A stretch of DNA of 64,000 bases from Agmasoma carcini (nom. nud.) (Eukaryota; Microsporidia; Thelohaniidae), in NCBI GenBank assembly GCA_029232285.1, contig JAOXFI010000012.1:41082-105081 (forward strand), given 5' to 3'. Each line of letters opens with the position of its first letter. Positions within the stretch are counted from its first letter, which is position 1. This document shows positions 10,885-20,530 of this stretch, piece after piece. A program made the translations under genes and the position numbers. Under the pieces are notes generated by a model. It ran no database searches. It was not told the origin of the DNA and worked only from the letters and a program-made list of their open reading frames with translations.

Positions 10885-11838
10885 TTAGCACATCAATTTT
10901 AATACTTCTCCTCTTATTTCATCAACAGAAGGATAAAAATTTTCTTCAAGATTAGCTGCATACGGAACATGCCCATCTTTTGCATTTAACTTCACTATTT
11001 TCTTATCCAATTCTCCAAACATCATCTCATAAACTTGGCTTGATATTTCAGATGCAACAGAAAAACAAGGCGTGCTAAAATCAACAATCAACAGCTTTCT
11101 CGTCTTCCTAACTGAAGAAATAATTATTTTCATGTCCAAAGGTCGAATTGAAATCAAATTTATAATCTCAACCCCTTCAATATTTTTACAAGCCTCTACA
11201 ACCCTTGTAAGCCCATATGAAAAACCAATCACTGTTGCTTTGTTACCATTTCGTACTATTCTAGCCTTGTCTAGATTATAATCTTCACCACCTTTAAAGC
11301 TTATATTTTCATCATATAAAACATGATTCTCAAGTATAATCACTGGATTATCATCTCTTATCGCTAACTTAGTAAGATTATAATGATCTTCCATTGAAAC
11401 TGGTGCAACAACCTTCAATCCAGGTATTTGTCCATAGAACGAAAAAAATTCCATACAATGCTGTGCTGCACAGCCTGGATCATATCCTGATATTCCACGA
11501 AAAACAATTGGTGATGTTACTACAGACCCTGACATATAAGAAATCTTCGCACAACTGTTAATTATATGATCAATCGCTTGTAATGAAAAGTTAAAGGTCA
11601 TAAATTCAACAATTGGTCTCATCCCCATATATGAAGCCCCTATTCCAAATCCTGTAAATGCATTCTCACTGATTGGTGTATCAATCACTCTTCTTGCCCC
11701 ATATTTTTTTAACAAACCCTTTGTCACTTTATATGCACCATCAGATTCACCTACTTCTTCACCTATTATAAAAACAGACTTATCATTTGCTAGTTCTTCA
11801 TCTAATGCTAGATTGATTGCTTCTCTGACACTCTTCAT
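10885..11838 (-). CDS. PDB1: pyruvate dehydrogenase E1 component, beta subunit
   Basis: A 317-residue protein clearly of the E1-beta/transketolase C-terminal type. With E1-alpha it makes the thiamine-diphosphate enzyme that decarboxylates pyruvate. Visible blocks: IGEEVGESDGAYKVTKGLL (residues about 25-45), RVIDTPISENAFTGFGIGA (about 50-68, with the Glu that activates thiamine), VVTSPIVFRG near 100, the CAAQHCMEFFS block near 120, and a transketolase C-terminal domain ending VPYAANLEENFYPSVDEI. Earlier work found E1 alpha and beta without E2/E3 in some microsporidia; no partner gene lies in this window. ATG 11838 follows 'aaattacc', so I prefer it to the in-frame codon 7 residues upstream. 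Confidence 0.93.
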   Translation of the reverse strand: MKSVREAINLALDEELANDKSVFIIGEEVGESDGAYKVTKGLLKKYGARRVIDTPISENAFTGFGIGASYMGMRPIVEFMTFNFSLQAIDHIINSCAKISYMSGSVVTSPIVFRGISGYDPGCAAQHCMEFFSFYGQIPGLKVVAPVSMEDHYNLTKLAIRDDNPVIILENHVLYDENISFKGGEDYNLDKARIVRNGNKATVIGFSYGLTRVVEACKNIEGVEIINLISIRPLDMKIIISSVRKTRKLLIVDFSTPCFSVASEISSQVYEMMFGELDKKIVKLNAKDGHVPYAANLEENFYPSVDEIRGEVLKLMC

Positions 11839-12578
11839 GGTAATTTTTTTGTTTTTCATTAAACTGTCTTTCTTATAATGAATGATTAAGCTTATTAAAT
11901 ATAAAAGAGATGTATTGGTGTTATTTTGATAAATGATAGAGGGTATATAATGATATTCAGTGTTATTATAACAATAATTAGTCTTAAGATGAATTATAAA
12001 CGTAAACGCAAGTCATGTAATATTTTTAAATAGCCTTGAACAAAAATATAAAAATTTAAAAAATTTACATATAAATAAAGGGTAGCCTTATTGAATATAT
12101 GTGATAACATATACAATTATATAAAGCTACAATCTTAATATTTATATCAATTTTTAACTATTCTTTTATAAGGTTAGTCAGTTATGAAACAAATATTTTT
12201 ATTAAAAATTATACAAAATTATAATTTATAATTTAAAAATTTATATCATTTTTATGTTTTAGATCATTAATTTTCATATCATTTTAATTCAATCATTTGT
12301 TTCAAAATTATCACCCACCTTCTGCAGTATATGCGTCTTAACGGTCATAACATCCCTTTTATACCATTTGCAAACTTTTCACACGTCAAAAGACTAATCA
12401 ATCTAACCAACGAAAAAACTTCACATCTCTTTTGATAAACTACAATTGGAGGCATAATGACGTCAATAGTGGTTTAATCTCTTATGAATTGCTTGATTGG
12501 TTTTTATCTTTTATCAGGTAACAAATGTTCTTATGATTAAGGAGGTTTTAAAAAATAGGAAACACAATTCTTCGTGCC
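11839..12578. other. AT-rich divergent intergenic region
   Basis: 740 bases between divergent genes. I see AT-rich sequence and no gene or recognised repeat. Confidence 0.4.
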
Positions 12579-13682
12579 ATGGAAATTCTCTTTGATGACA
12601 AGATCCGTATTAGATTCTATAAAGAGAAAGACACAAATTTACTTAATTTTCTTGCAGAATACGTTGAAAGAATTGAAAAAGGAAACTATAGGATACTTTG
12701 TGAAAGTGATGTTGAAAAAGATAAGGAACAGTATGATAGGTTTGTCAATTATAGTATATCATTTTTGAAGAAGAAGAGCCACAGTCATAACAAAAAGACT
12801 GAAGCGGAACGACATACTATACTTGGTATTGCGACACAGTTAGGAATTTTGGGTCAAAAAAAGGACCATGAAAAGGCTTTTTGGTATTTTAAAATGGCTA
12901 CAGTACTAAAACACTCACATGGCACGTATAGATTGAGCTTATGTTACGAGAATGGTATTGGTGTAAATGTAGATTTGGACAAGGCAGTTTATTTTTTAAG
13001 AGTTGCAGCAAAGGAAGGATCACCTGAGGCTATGCACAGATATGCAAAGGTTCTTTTCAAGGGTGTCTTTGTAGATAGAAATTTTGATGAAGGTTTGTAT
13101 TACCTTAAACGATCGGCCAATTTAGGAGGAACTAAATACCCGAATGCATATTATGACTTAGGAAGGATCTATGATGGAAGTGTTAAGAATGAAATTGTTG
13201 GGATTGATGTTGAATATTCATTGGAATGTTTTAAGAAGGGGGCGCTGTTTGGGTGTAAAAACTGCCAATATAAGTTAGGTATAGTTTATGAGTTTGGTAG
13301 GTATAGTATTAAGAGAAGTATAGGTTGTGCACTTAAGTATTATAAGAAAGCTGCTGATCAAGGTCAAACTGAGTCGCAGGTTAGGATGGCAGAGTTTTTT
13401 ATAGAAGCTACTGATGCGTCTACGTTTAGTCCTTATGAGTTAACGTTTTATTGGGCATCTAAGGCTGCTGAAGCTGGTAATGTTAAGGCTGTTATGATTG
13501 TAGCTGATGCTTTAGAGTTTGGAAAGGGGGTTGGTATTAATTTGCTAGAAGCGTGGTGGTATTATGAGATAGCGGCATCAAAGGGTGATATTAAAGCTAA
13601 AGATAGAAAAGAAGAGATACTGAGAAATTTGGGGGTTTATAAAGAGTTTGAGCCAAGGATGAGGTGGTGTTGTCTTATATAG
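12579..13682 (+). CDS. Sel1-repeat protein, Skt5/Chs4-like chitin synthase activator
   Basis: A 367-residue protein. After a charged N-terminal ~75 residues come about six Sel1-type tetratricopeptide-like repeats (residues about 80-345; for example GTYRLSLCYENGIGVNVDLD followed by KAVYFLRVAAKEGSPEAM). It ends in Cys-Cys-Leu-Ile, a CaaX-type prenylation box. Sel1 repeats plus CaaX is the layout of fungal Skt5/Chs4, which activates and localises chitin synthase at the plasma membrane. In a microsporidian that would act in building the chitinous spore wall. The Sel1 fold is certain; the Skt5 role is inference. ATG lies after 'cttcgtgcc'. A short frame overlapping the 5' end is a shadow. Confidence 0.8.
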   Translation: MEILFDDKIRIRFYKEKDTNLLNFLAEYVERIEKGNYRILCESDVEKDKEQYDRFVNYSISFLKKKSHSHNKKTEAERHTILGIATQLGILGQKKDHEKAFWYFKMATVLKHSHGTYRLSLCYENGIGVNVDLDKAVYFLRVAAKEGSPEAMHRYAKVLFKGVFVDRNFDEGLYYLKRSANLGGTKYPNAYYDLGRIYDGSVKNEIVGIDVEYSLECFKKGALFGCKNCQYKLGIVYEFGRYSIKRSIGCALKYYKKAADQGQTESQVRMAEFFIEATDASTFSPYELTFYWASKAAEAGNVKAVMIVADALEFGKGVGINLLEAWWYYEIAASKGDIKAKDRKEEILRNLGVYKEFEPRMRWCCLI

Positions 13683-14104
13683 ATTGGAAAGAGTAATTTT
13701 AGTAAAATTATTGTTTCATTTCTATAAGAATCATTTAATTTAGATGTAATAAACAAAATTATAAATTATATTTAGAAAATTGCGATGTTAAAAATATTGA
13801 TAATTGATGTTGTTATGTATTGTTGGTTATTAAAGTGTGATTGGTACTTAAGGTATGATTTATATATCTTTTTCATATATTACTTAAATAAATCATGATG
13901 GTTATACCATATGATGTATAAAAGATATAAAATTGGTTGGCTGTTTATGTATAGACGTATTATGATTGTTAAGAGATGAAAGTTGAATTTATTATATTTT
14001 TACTTATAATGGCTATCACTGAACTAGTGATATATTGTAATTAGTTTTATATGAGATTAATGAAAATACGAGAAATATTTTTATATTTAATTCATATTTT
14101 ATTT
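13683..14104. other. AT-rich convergent intergenic region
   Basis: About 420 bases between convergent genes. I see nothing beyond AT-rich sequence. Confidence 0.4.
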
Positions 14105-14593
14105 TTATAAATTTTTAAATAAATCAATAATAAAATTACTAATTTCAAAACCAAGAAAGCTAAATATCACTTTTACAATACCAAATAATATTATTGAGTT
14201 TATAACCTGTTTAAGTGAGTGATGTTGATGGTATACACGTGAGAATGATCCTAGTATAATTAGTAGTGCAGATACAAAGCAAGGATTCTCTAGGAAATAT
14301 AAAGTATAGAACATTGTATGAGTGCTTGGGAAGCCAAAGTTAACTTTTAGGAAGCTTAAAGATTGAATTGTACCCCACGCATTTCTACTAAGACTTGGTC
14401 TTTGTGATCTAAACATGATTTTTAAGAATGAAGAAAAGCAATAATTTAGTGCTATTTTCAATACAATATTCAAATGTGTGTTACTAGTGGTCATCATAGT
14501 TAGATGATACGTCATTAATGCTAGTGGTAGACCACTGAATGTTCTATTATAAAGGAGATGTGTTTTTTCTATCAATCTAGCCATGCAAACCAT
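14105..14593 (-). CDS. PAP2-family lipid phosphatase, dolichyldiphosphatase-like
   Basis: A 162-residue membrane protein with 4-5 hydrophobic segments and the three PAP2 phosphatase motifs in order: K-x6-RP (KIMFRSQRP, about residue 57), PSTH (in GFPSTHTMF, about 89), and SR-x5-H (SRVYHQHH, about 118). The last motif normally ends H-x3-D; here the Asp position is Gln. Such enzymes remove phosphate from dolichyl diphosphate or related lipids at the ER. The short length suits a dolichyldiphosphatase for recycling glycosylation lipid, but the substrate is inferred. The first ATG (preceded by 'gcaacccct') and a second 9 bases on are both possible starts. Confidence 0.75.
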   Translation of the reverse strand: MVCMARLIEKTHLLYNRTFSGLPLALMTYHLTMMTTSNTHLNIVLKIALNYCFSSFLKIMFRSQRPSLSRNAWGTIQSLSFLKVNFGFPSTHTMFYTLYFLENPCFVSALLIILGSFSRVYHQHHSLKQVINSIILFGIVKVIFSFLGFEISNFIIDLFKNL

Positions 14594-15419
14594 AGGGGTT
14601 GCTCCTTAATTTTTTTAAAATAAATATTTTTCATTGGATTAAATTATTATTGAATAGTTAGTTACTATGTTTGAAATATTATTTATTATAGTTAGTTTAT
14701 GATTGATCAATTCATGAATTTATGATTTAAATAATATTTATAAATAAGACATAAATTGAATGGTATAATCAATATATACTTTTTTTACATTGAACTACAC
14801 AAATATTTTATATAAAAAAGTATTATTTAAATAAAATGACTAGCCTTGACATTGCTAGCCTTGACATTGCTAGCCTTGATATGGCTAATCTGGCCTTATT
14901 CTGATCCTATCTGACCTTATCTGAGTTATTCTTAACTTAATCTGTTTTTATCTGCCCTTATCTGTTTTTATCTGCCCTTATCTTCCCTATTCTTACCTAT
15001 TCTGTCCTTATTTGACCTAATCTACCCCATTCTGCCCTCATCTGTCCTTTTTTACCTCATCTGACCTCTCTGCCCTCATCTGACCTCATCTGCGTTATTC
15101 TTAACTTAATCTGTCCTATTCTTACCTATTCTGTCCTAATCTAACCTAACATATCATGATTAGGCTTTTAAGGTTTCATAACCCTTATATTGATATTAAT
15201 AACACAATACATATATATTACCTATTACATCACAACATAACATCTACTTAATAAAAAATAAGTGTCAACTATCACAGAGACTCAAACTTAATTAAATTTA
15301 CAAAAAGAAAGCCATTAAACAGCCTTAATGATAAACTTCTCTTACCGGAAATTTACTTATTTCAAAAATAAAACGTCAATTTGAATGAATTTTATAAAAA
15401 TAAACAAAAATTTTCAACC
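14594..15419. other. divergent intergenic region with minisatellite
   Basis: Apart from the pyrimidine-rich repeat at 14838-15148, only AT-rich sequence is seen. Confidence 0.5.
14838..15148. repeat. pyrimidine-rich degenerate minisatellite
   Basis: Tandem short units of the type 'ctgaccttat', 'ctgcccttat', 'tagccttgacattgc', about 10-15 bases, drifting along the array. One strand is strongly C/T-rich. Confidence 0.8.
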
Positions 15420-15905
15420 ATGAAATTTATAAAAATAAATTTAAGGGAATTTCTTAGTAAATTTAATAATTTATACTTTTATATAATTCTACATTTAGCA
15501 GTTAGAAATTTTATTGGTCTTTTATTGAACACTGCCGTACCAAATATTGTAATTATAGGTGAAAATAAGATGTCAGGATTTGATAGGGGTGACATAATCT
15601 ATTTAACTGGTGAAAGTGATTATAAAGTAGGTGATATTGTTTTATATAAAAGTAATTTTATATTACCAAATATTAGTCGAATCTGCTTTGAAAATCTTGG
15701 TAATTATAAAACAAAGTGTGATTTAAATAATATTGATGATGAAGCCCTTAATCAATATTCTAAGTGTTTAACTAACAATGAAATCTACGGTAAAGCTTAT
15801 TTCATACTTCCGATTGTTGGTTACATAAATGTTTACCTCTTTGAGTATCCTTTCTTAATAACAATTGGTTATTTTATTTTAATTAATAAATTTATGAATT
15901 ATTAA
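15420..15905 (+). CDS. Sec11-like protein lacking catalytic residues (pseudoenzyme)
   Basis: A 161-residue protein aligning along its length with the Sec11 signal peptidase 1.5 kb downstream: N-terminal membrane segment (about 19-40), then GENKMSGFDRGDI against SASMEPGFKRGDI, then LPNISRI against IPIVHRV, then TKCDLNNIDD against TKGDNNIADD, then a C-terminal hydrophobic tail. The catalytic Ser is Asn49 and the catalytic His is Ser86, so it should not cleave peptides. The frame is intact over 161 codons and the ATG carries the local signal 'attttcaacc', so it is probably expressed. It might be a structural partner of the signal peptidase complex or a decaying duplicate; the intact frame favours the former. 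Confidence 0.75.
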   Translation: MKFIKINLREFLSKFNNLYFYIILHLAVRNFIGLLLNTAVPNIVIIGENKMSGFDRGDIIYLTGESDYKVGDIVLYKSNFILPNISRICFENLGNYKTKCDLNNIDDEALNQYSKCLTNNEIYGKAYFILPIVGYINVYLFEYPFLITIGYFILINKFMNY

Positions 15906-15929
15906 TTTTTATTATTAAGTTGTAATAAT

Positions 15930-16080
15930 TAGATAAGGTTTATCTATATAATTACAAACCTTTTCAATATATGTGTAAATCTTTCATATTAACATGCAAC
16001 AGATTTTAAATTTAATATTTTTTTATATATATTTGTATGTTGATATGAAAAGTTTGAAATTAGATGGATAAACCCTATAA
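15930..16080. mobile_element. MITE-like hairpin element
   Basis: Left end 'aaggtttatctatataatta' and, in reverse, right end 'agggtttatccatctaattt' with matching 'ttttcat/ttttcaat' blocks inside. Same terminal motif as the elements at 3.2 and 60.3 kb. Confidence 0.6.
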
Positions 16081-16127
16081 TAAAATATAAACACTTAAAT
16101 ATAAAAAACAAGGTCTCATATATTTAT

Positions 16128-16586
16128 TTATACTTCCTTATAACTCTTAACCACATACAATAAGTCTTCAGCAACATCAACCTTACTCTTATTCTCCTCC
16201 TTATAAAATCCTTTGTTATTAAGAACATCAGACATATAATTCTTCATATTATTCACAATATCATTAAGAATCACCTTAAAAACAGGTGATTGAATCTCAA
16301 TTATCTTATCAATCTCCATACCAGTGTATGCATCAATTACTTGATCAGCTATTAATATGTATTTGTTAGATAGATCCTCTCTTTTTATTGATTCTTGTAA
16401 CATTCTAAGATCAACAATTTTATCCTTTTTTATGTGTACAAGCAACATATAAGCCTTATATAGTAAACTATCATCAGTTTCTATTCCAGTTGACCTAAAA
16501 ATATAGTACGATAGTTCAAATTCATCGTATTTATTAGACTTCATGGCCTTCTTAAGCTGTGCTTCTATGTTTGCTACACTATTCAT
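16128..16586 (-). CDS. hypothetical helical protein
   Basis: A 152-residue protein, not recognised. All-helical character with many Lys/Asp/Glu, no membrane segment, no Cys motif. ATG 16586 is preceded by 'aaattttttacc', the local start signal; the open frame continues 31 codons upstream but that part is A/T-driven and unlikely to be translated. It is divergent from eS17 with 265 bases between starts. A small subunit of a larger complex is conceivable, but nothing in the sequence shows it. Confidence 0.75.
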   Translation of the reverse strand: MNSVANIEAQLKKAMKSNKYDEFELSYYIFRSTGIETDDSLLYKAYMLLVHIKKDKIVDLRMLQESIKREDLSNKYILIADQVIDAYTGMEIDKIIEIQSPVFKVILNDIVNNMKNYMSDVLNNKGFYKEENKSKVDVAEDLLYVVKSYKEV

Positions 16587-16837
16587 GGTAAAAAATTTTA
16601 TAACCAAACAAATTTTATTTTTTATTTCTATTTTTAGTTTAAAAAAGGAAATATTGGTAAATAATTTATAAATATTCAAATATTGATAAAATTGTAATAA
16701 ATGAACATTGTTATTATGATTAGACGCATGTTTATCATTGTCTAGTTATTATAATCATATAATAGCTCATATATTGACATAATCATCTCTTTTTACATCA
16801 ATTTTTAAATTATATTTTCAAATCTAAAAAAATTATA

Positions 16838-16851
16838 AAAAATTTTACCCA
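16838..16851 (+). promoter_or_regulatory. start signal AAAAATTTTACCCA before eS17
   Basis: The cleanest example of the window's start signal: A-run, T-run, ACCCA, then ATG at 16852. Confidence 0.65.
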
Positions 16852-17217
16852 ATGGGTAAAGTACGTGGATTAGCTATAAAAAATGCTGCAAAGAAAGTAT
16901 TAGAGCTTTATTACACCAGAGCATCATCTGACTTCCAGAGAAACCTTGACTTAGTTAGAGACGTATGTCAAGTTGAATCTAAGAAGCTTAGAAATAGAGT
17001 AGCTGGTTGTCTTACTCGTTTTTTTAACAGAGTACAACTTAAACCAGTCAAGGGTGTTTATATTAAGGCTCACGAGGAGGAGAAGGAGAGAAATGAAGCT
17101 TTTATTCCAAAGGTTGGTGTCTTAGATGAAGAAAAGGTTGAGATTGATCCAGTCACTTCTGATATGTTAAAGGCTTATGGAATTACAGGTGATTTTGTTA
17201 CAATTGATACAGAATAA
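16852..17217 (+). CDS. RPS17: 40S ribosomal protein eS17
   Basis: A 121-residue protein matching eS17 throughout: MGKVRGLAIKNAAKKVLELY at the start (family MGRVRTKTVKKAAR), then SSDFQRNLDLVRDV, and IPSKKLRN-like ESKKLRNRVAGCLTRF near residues 50-62. It is a small-subunit protein near the mRNA exit/decoding area. The length is slightly short of the usual ~135 because of a trimmed C-terminus. There is no intron after the start, unlike some microsporidian ribosomal genes. The strong start signal and G/C-ended codons suit high expression. Confidence 0.95.
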   Translation: MGKVRGLAIKNAAKKVLELYYTRASSDFQRNLDLVRDVCQVESKKLRNRVAGCLTRFFNRVQLKPVKGVYIKAHEEEKERNEAFIPKVGVLDEEKVEIDPVTSDMLKAYGITGDFVTIDTE

Positions 17218-17267
17218 AGTTTTAGTTATTATTTCATTATAAGTTAGAAGTCATGTTAGTATAATAT

Positions 17268-17346
17268 ATGTTAGTTAGTCAAGTTAGTTATACATGTTAG
17301 TTAGTCAAGTTAGTTATACATGTTAGTTAGTCAAGTTAGTTAGTCA
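17268..17346. repeat. 26-bp tandem repeat, three units
   Basis: Units of 'atgttagttagtcaag' plus 'ttagttatac' repeated three times, the last cut short, between eS17 and Sec11. Confidence 0.85.
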
Positions 17347-17398
17347 CTAGATTTAGTCTTATGTTAATATATTTAATATAATTCTTAAAAATTTGACC

Positions 17399-17920
17399 AT
17401 GGATTTTTTTATTTCCAAGAAAGAATTACAAACTTTGAAAAGTTTTAACATTCGTAAGTTTTTAGGTCAGTTAATAACAGCTTTCTTCAGTGTTGTGTAT
17501 TCATATTCTGTATGGAAGACCATTGGTCTTTTATTAAACAATGACAGTCCAGTTGTTGTTGTTCTTAGTGCTAGTATGGAGCCAGGCTTTAAAAGAGGTG
17601 ATATTTTATTTTTAAAGCCCCAATATTATTACACAGGAAGTATGTGCGTATTTCAAACACATGAACCAAGCATACCCATTGTTCATAGAGTTATCAAAAA
17701 GGATGATGAAAGGCTGTTAACAAAAGGTGATAACAATATAGCAGATGATACGTCTTTATATACACATGGTAAGGGTTATTTAACACCTAAAGAAACAAGA
17801 TCAGGTGTGTTTGCTTATATACCTTACTTTGGACTTCCAACACTATGGATTAACTCAATTCCTGGTCTTAAAATGGTGTTAATGTTTGGTGCAGCAATTA
17901 TGACTTTATTTGACAATTAA
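17399..17920 (+). CDS. SEC11: signal peptidase complex catalytic subunit
   Basis: A 173-residue ER membrane serine protease that removes signal peptides. N-terminal membrane anchor at residues about 25-47. The catalytic block SASMEPGFKRGD follows, with Ser59 (family SGSMEPAFxRGD), then VHRV with His96, then TKGDNNIADD with the acidic residues (111, 116, 117). A hydrophobic C-terminal segment closes the protein. All catalytic elements of eukaryotic Sec11 are present. ATG is preceded by 'atttgacc'; an upstream TTG gives two extra residues and is unlikely. A catalytically dead relative lies 1.5 kb upstream on the same strand, with eS17 and a divergent gene between. Confidence 0.93.
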   Translation: MDFFISKKELQTLKSFNIRKFLGQLITAFFSVVYSYSVWKTIGLLLNNDSPVVVVLSASMEPGFKRGDILFLKPQYYYTGSMCVFQTHEPSIPIVHRVIKKDDERLLTKGDNNIADDTSLYTHGKGYLTPKETRSGVFAYIPYFGLPTLWINSIPGLKMVLMFGAAIMTLFDN

Positions 17921-18059
17921 ATTTTTGTTGTATTTTGATTATTTAAAATTTGTGATCGTAGTATTGTTGTATACAGTACGAAAGTTTATCCGGGAAAAAT
18001 AGACCTGGTCCAAAGATTGTATTTAGTCTCTTATTATGTATAATATATAAAGTTTCTGA

Positions 18060-18430
18060 GGGGGGGTTCAGATTTTCTCGGGAAGAATTAAGGAAATAAA
18101 CTAATTGACTATAATATTACAGGGCGAGGATATACGGATGTATTTGTTCAGTCTTGGCAATTAGTTTTAGGTAAATAGATAGACTTCTCGTCTTATTGAC
18201 AAAGAAGGCCACTTTGTGATCTCGAAGATATAAGCAGGGTGGTTTTGTACAACACTAAATTTATTTGCAATTAAAATTTGATGTTATTATGACATTCTGT
18301 TTTTGAAACCGCATTCTAAATTTAGTTGCAACCATTTCTATGGTAAGCGTCTTTAAAAAATTGATGTTATTATGACGTTCTGTTTTTGAAACCATTTTCT
18401 TAAAACACAATGATTTTGATTTCTATTTTT
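18060..18430 (+). repeat. dispersed element A, decayed copy
   Basis: Forward copy: 'actaattgactataatatta', 'gatagacttctcgtc', 'gacaaagaaggccac', 'tctcgaagatataagcaggg', 'caacactaaattta', 'gttattatgacattctg'. The tail block ('gatgttattatgacgttctg') is duplicated. Confidence 0.65.
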
Positions 18431-19289
18431 AATATTTTTACATCATAGTTAGCCTTTCTTAGGCATATGTTGTTTTGCAAGAAAATTGTGTTAAATATGA
18501 TCATATTTAAAAATACTAAAATTTAACAATTAAATGTAATTCTTTAGTTCTATACATAAAACATTATCATTTTTACATATTTGAAAGTTTTTTGTAATTA
18601 TTCAATTTTCTATATAAAGTCTTTGATATATGAAAATTTATTGATTTTTAGTTGTCCCTTTTTATAAAGCACTTAATATATGATCAAATATAAAATAATT
18701 TATATGATATTACAATACAATTTTTTATACAATAATAATATCATAGTTGCTTATATTAAAAAATCTTAATGGTTTGATCAGATCATGTGAAAAATTTACA
18801 TCTTATCATTTTTATGTGCAACATCAAAGAATACATTCAATTTTTCTGAAATATTAATTTCATGAATTGTATTCCTAATAAGAAGCCCTTCAAGTATCAA
18901 ACATTATGTTATTGGATGTCATAATACAACTAACACGGTATTAAAATTTAAATTATATATATCTTGGGTGTTTTAACTTGATAAAAACATGCATTCTCAC
19001 TCTTTAGAGTAATATGCATTCACTGATCACAATAATGCTTTATTAAAGGTAAAATATATCAAAAATTTTTTTTTAAAATCACAACCAATTATGTTATTAT
19101 TTGTATCATTTACGCTTAAAACTTATATTTTAGTAGATTGTGAACGTTTTATTGATTTTTCCTAAATGACACAATATTATTAGTAGAAGTTAAAGGATAT
19201 ACGAATTTAACACTATGATTAAATGTGCGATGAATTAAGCACATGACAAAATTTTTTTGATTAAGACCTAAATTTCACCCGGTGTGCAT

Positions 19290-20130
19290 CAAGTACAAAA
19301 TTTTCCTCCAGAGAAAAAATCAAATTTTAAATAAACATTTTTCAAGAATACTGCCTTTCAAATTATTTCTGCCAAGAAGATATCTATTTTAGTAGATTGC
19401 TACCCTTTCCTCTCTCTCATTCGTGTCTTGACTTTGGCCCAATATTATTCAATGTCTTTGAGTATGAACTAAAGTCTCAGATTAATAAAATTAAAACTAT
19501 GATTGACTGTTCCGTGGACTAAACCAAGGTTAAGATATATCCTTGATTAGATTTACATTCATCAGAATAGATTATTGAGCATCAGCGACATACTCTGTAT
19601 ATAATTGGTAAAAGAGTAGATGCGCTTCTGTCATGCACATACTCCATATATACATTTAAAGGTCTTGATGAAATATCAGCAATACCAAAAACCCAAATAT
19701 CAGTATTTTGGTATCTTCTTTTGTTCGCCTTGCGTCTGTGGTTGAATTTTGTTTCATCAACCTGCCATATAATGTTTTGACCATCTAATTCTAAAGGGTT
19801 AAATTCAAAATATATTTTTGAAATTGTATCTTTTGATGAATTCATGATTTTTACAGCTTTAAATATTGTTATATCATTTAGTCATAAATTCATGTTTTTC
19901 GAAGCGTTACTCAAAGTAAGGTTGAGACCACAGAAGAAACTAGCTTTTTGAACTGAAAAATACTTTTTTGTGAGAAGGTCATAAACTATTCATTCGTCTA
20001 AATGCTTTCTTGTAATGTTTCTTGTGTATTTAACAATTGAAAAACACTCATAACATCCGTGATGTCTTTAAAAACACCAAGCTCACATAGTACTTGTAGT
20101 AGATGATCATATTATCTAAAAACGGTTCAA
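19290..20130 (-). pseudogene. ISXO2/Merlin-type DDE transposase fossil
   Basis: The minus strand keeps an 87-codon open stretch (19582-19845) with the diagnostic DDE block: IIWQVDETKFNHRRKANKRR, then WVFGIADISSRPLNVYMEYV, then HDRSASTLLPII. Downstream, across stops, are SIIYSDECKSNQGY (second acidic residue), a degenerate 'TEQSI' in place of TVNHS, and 'IE.YWAKVKTRMRERKG'. This is the ISXO2-like domain of the IS1595/Merlin group, widespread in microsporidia. Several stops break it, so it is dead; the open part is not a separate gene. Confidence 0.8.
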
Positions 20131-20159
20131 TATTATTGTTAAAAATATTATATTATTTT

Positions 20160-20530
20160 GATCGTGATCCAATTTTTTTCTAGAATATGACCACCATTCA
20201 TCAGAATAGATCACAGTACCCTCTCTACAGACATGTCTAATAAAAAGTAATAAATTCAGACACTTCTGTCGGTAACATGTTCCATCTATACTTTGGCAGG
20301 TATTGATAAGATATCAATAATATCGAACACCCATAATCATTTATTTGATACCCACCCATTTAATTTTTATTTTATGCTTTAATGTGTATCAAAATAATCC
20401 AAACACCTTTATTTTTTCATAAATTAAACAGTTACATTGACAATTGTTGTATCGTTTATCTAAAAATTATTTATTTTTAAAATTTTAGTAGGTTTTATCA
20501 AAACACCCAATCACTTTATTATCTATGTTT
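20160..20530 (-). pseudogene. second ISXO2/Merlin-type transposase fragment
   Basis: Further upstream on the minus strand, a more decayed partial copy of the same domain: 'IPAKVYMEHVTDRSV', then 'SIL.. DEWWSYSRK' aligning with the DRSASTLLP and SDEC blocks of its neighbour, with stops and a frameshift. It shows at least two insertions or a duplication. Confidence 0.65.
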
